Positions 23,122 through 24,257 of a stretch of DNA of 24,257 bases are shown piece by piece. The first letter of the stretch is position 1; each line of letters starts with the position of its first letter. The notes beneath the pieces were generated by a model, which did not search any database, was not told the origin of the DNA, and saw nothing but the letters and a program-made list of their open reading frames with translations. This DNA is from Candidatus Rhodoferax mariagerensis (lineage in GTDB: Bacteria > Pseudomonadota > Gammaproteobacteria > Burkholderiales > Burkholderiaceae_C): assembly GCA_016719055.1 (NCBI GenBank), contig JADKAW010000033.1, positions 1-24,257 on the forward strand. Direction: 5' to 3'. Position numbers and translations under genes: made by a program.

Positions 23122-24257
23122 ATGCGAGTTCTCTTTTGCTCGACCGGGGGCGCTGGGCACCTTAGGCCGATGGTGCCATTGGCCTTGGCCTTTCAACAGC
23201 GGGGACACGGCGTGGCATGGGCCACCTCGCCTGATGCGCTACTAGAACTCGCGCAAACTGGCTTCAAACTATTTCCTGCTGGCTTGGCGATGGACGATGC
23301 CAGACGCATTTACCACCAACGTTGGCCTGAAGCCGCATCGTTGCGTGGCGAAGAACATGCGGGGCATACATTTCCAAGACTGTTTGGCGGCGTTGTCGCA
23401 CCAGCCATGATTGCCGACCTTGAAGCTGCACTTGATCTTTATGCTCCTGACCTTGTAGTTCTCGAACCTGCCGCCTTGGCCATGCCACTCGCGTGCCAGC
23501 GCCAAGACGTCAAGTATGTGACCCATGGGTATGGGCTCAAGCTGCCTCAATCACATCTCAATGAAGCGATGAGGGAGTTCGCCCCGCATTGGCAGATGAC
23601 GGGGATTGAGCCGCCACAAGACGCGGGTCTCTATCGCGATTTGTACATCGACATTGCGCCACCGAGCTTGCAGACAGTTCAAGAATTTAAGCCAGACTCC
23701 TCGCAGCTTCTCAGCCCTTCGGCCAGTCAGTCGATGTGCGAACCTGACTTGCCAAGCAGACTGCTGCATGCAATGATCTGTTCGCGACAACCAAAGATAT
23801 ACCTCACCTTCGGAACAGTCTTCAATCAACTGGAGGCGCTTAGAACTGCCGCGATTGGGCTCGCCCGATTGGATGCCGTGGTGGTCGCGACTGTCGGTGG
23901 CAGTGGCAATATGGATGACTTTTCAAGCCTTCCAGAGAATGTCCATGTGGAGCGCTATCTCAATCAGGCTGCGTTACTCAAACATTGCAGTGCCGTCGTG
24001 TCACATGGCGGCGCTGGAACCGTGTTGGGGGCCGCGGCCTACGGTGTACCCCAATTGATACTTCCACAAGCCGCTGATCACTTTAGAAATGCGCGCGCGT
24101 TGGCCAATGTCGGAGCAGGTCTGGTTATTGGCAATGATCGATGTACACCCGACGCCATTGAGTCGTCGGCACTTTGCTTGCTGACTACCCGAGCCTTTGC
24201 CACCGCCGCACAGTGCCTGGCAGATGAAATCCGCTTGATGCCTTCAGTCGATGATGT
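23122..24257 (+). CDS. GT1-family (MGT/UGT-like) glycosyltransferase, 3' end missing
   Basis: This frame starts at ATG 23122, two bases after the Bug stop, and is still open at the right edge, giving at least 378 residues. The N-terminus M-R-V-L-F-C-S-T-G-G-A-G-H-L-R-P-M-V-P-L-A is the classic acceptor-domain opening of macrolide/UDP-glycosyltransferases. The C-terminal domain has I-Y-L-T-F-G-T and V-S-H-G-G-A-G-T (HGG at 295-297), then A-A-Y-G-V-P-Q-L-I-L-P-Q-A-A-D-H-F-R-N-A, the nucleotide-sugar binding signature. It would transfer a sugar to a small hydrophobic or polyketide-like acceptor in the cytoplasm. Translational coupling to a periplasmic binding protein is unusual. Codon use is a little less GC-rich than in the left half. 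The last residues lie beyond the window. Confidence 0.9.
   Translation, partial: MRVLFCSTGGAGHLRPMVPLALAFQQRGHGVAWATSPDALLELAQTGFKLFPAGLAMDDARRIYHQRWPEAASLRGEEHAGHTFPRLFGGVVAPAMIADLEAALDLYAPDLVVLEPAALAMPLACQRQDVKYVTHGYGLKLPQSHLNEAMREFAPHWQMTGIEPPQDAGLYRDLYIDIAPPSLQTVQEFKPDSSQLLSPSASQSMCEPDLPSRLLHAMICSRQPKIYLTFGTVFNQLEALRTAAIGLARLDAVVVATVGGSGNMDDFSSLPENVHVERYLNQAALLKHCSAVVSHGGAGTVLGAAAYGVPQLILPQAADHFRNARALANVGAGLVIGNDRCTPDAIESSALCLLTTRAFATAAQCLADEIRLMPSVDD

Noticed and set aside
1..24257. CRISPR array, tRNA, rRNA or complete insertion sequence
   Set aside because: No regularly spaced direct repeats, no tRNA cloverleaf or rRNA signature words and no transposase motifs were found by eye on either strand.

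Overview
The window most likely comes from a betaproteobacterium of the order Burkholderiales, family Comamonadaceae (Rhodoferax/Polaromonas-like). This rests on gene content: an imuA-imuB pair under a LexA box, a tripartite-tricarboxylate (Bug-type) binding protein, an MCE/Mla permease operon, a urea-binding UrtA and a cyclophilin-like exported protein. It also rests on at least five copies of a short AT/GC-mosaic repeat that I recall as common between genes in that family. No rRNA, tRNA, CRISPR array or intact insertion sequence was found.

Region 1 (1-9987, all minus strand) is a defence locus. In transcription order it encodes a PLD-nuclease/SNF2-type helicase (broken by a one-base frameshift), a KilA-N DNA-binding protein, a large Eco57I-type adenine methylase, an OLD/RecF-like ATPase and a TOPRIM-like DUF4276 protein. 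The genes are joined by overlaps or very short gaps (10 bp, 0 bp, 27 bp, ATGA). After a 163-bp gap carrying a repeat, the start of an AlbA_2 (Schlafen-type) gene runs off the left edge. The layout resembles helicase-methylase-ATPase defence systems, with an ATPase/TOPRIM pair and a KilA-N protein built in.

Region 2 (10097-15610, minus strand) is housekeeping or accessory: a GNAT acetyltransferase; a run of alcohol dehydrogenase, cyclophilin-like exported protein, photolyase remnant and exported hypothetical protein; and a urea-binding UrtA with no transporter partners.

Region 3 (15759-17851, minus strand) is the SOS-controlled imuA-imuB mutagenesis pair. A textbook LexA box lies 8 bp from the imuA start. 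ImuB carries two copies of the dispersed repeat translated in frame. No dnaE2 follows.

Region 4 (17890-20476, plus strand) is an MCE-type lipid transport operon: permease, a tiny remnant where the ATPase gene should be, MlaD-like protein and lipoprotein. A 529-bp gene-free stretch with several inverted repeats follows.

Region 5 (21006-24257) has a LysR regulator diverging from a Bug-type binding protein, which is followed after 2 bp by a GT1 glycosyltransferase cut by the right edge.

A recurring theme is loss inside otherwise tidy operons: a frameshifted helicase, a photolyase and an mlaF gene each reduced to their two ends, and an orphan urtA. These could be genuine genome decay or assembly errors, and read-level checks would tell.
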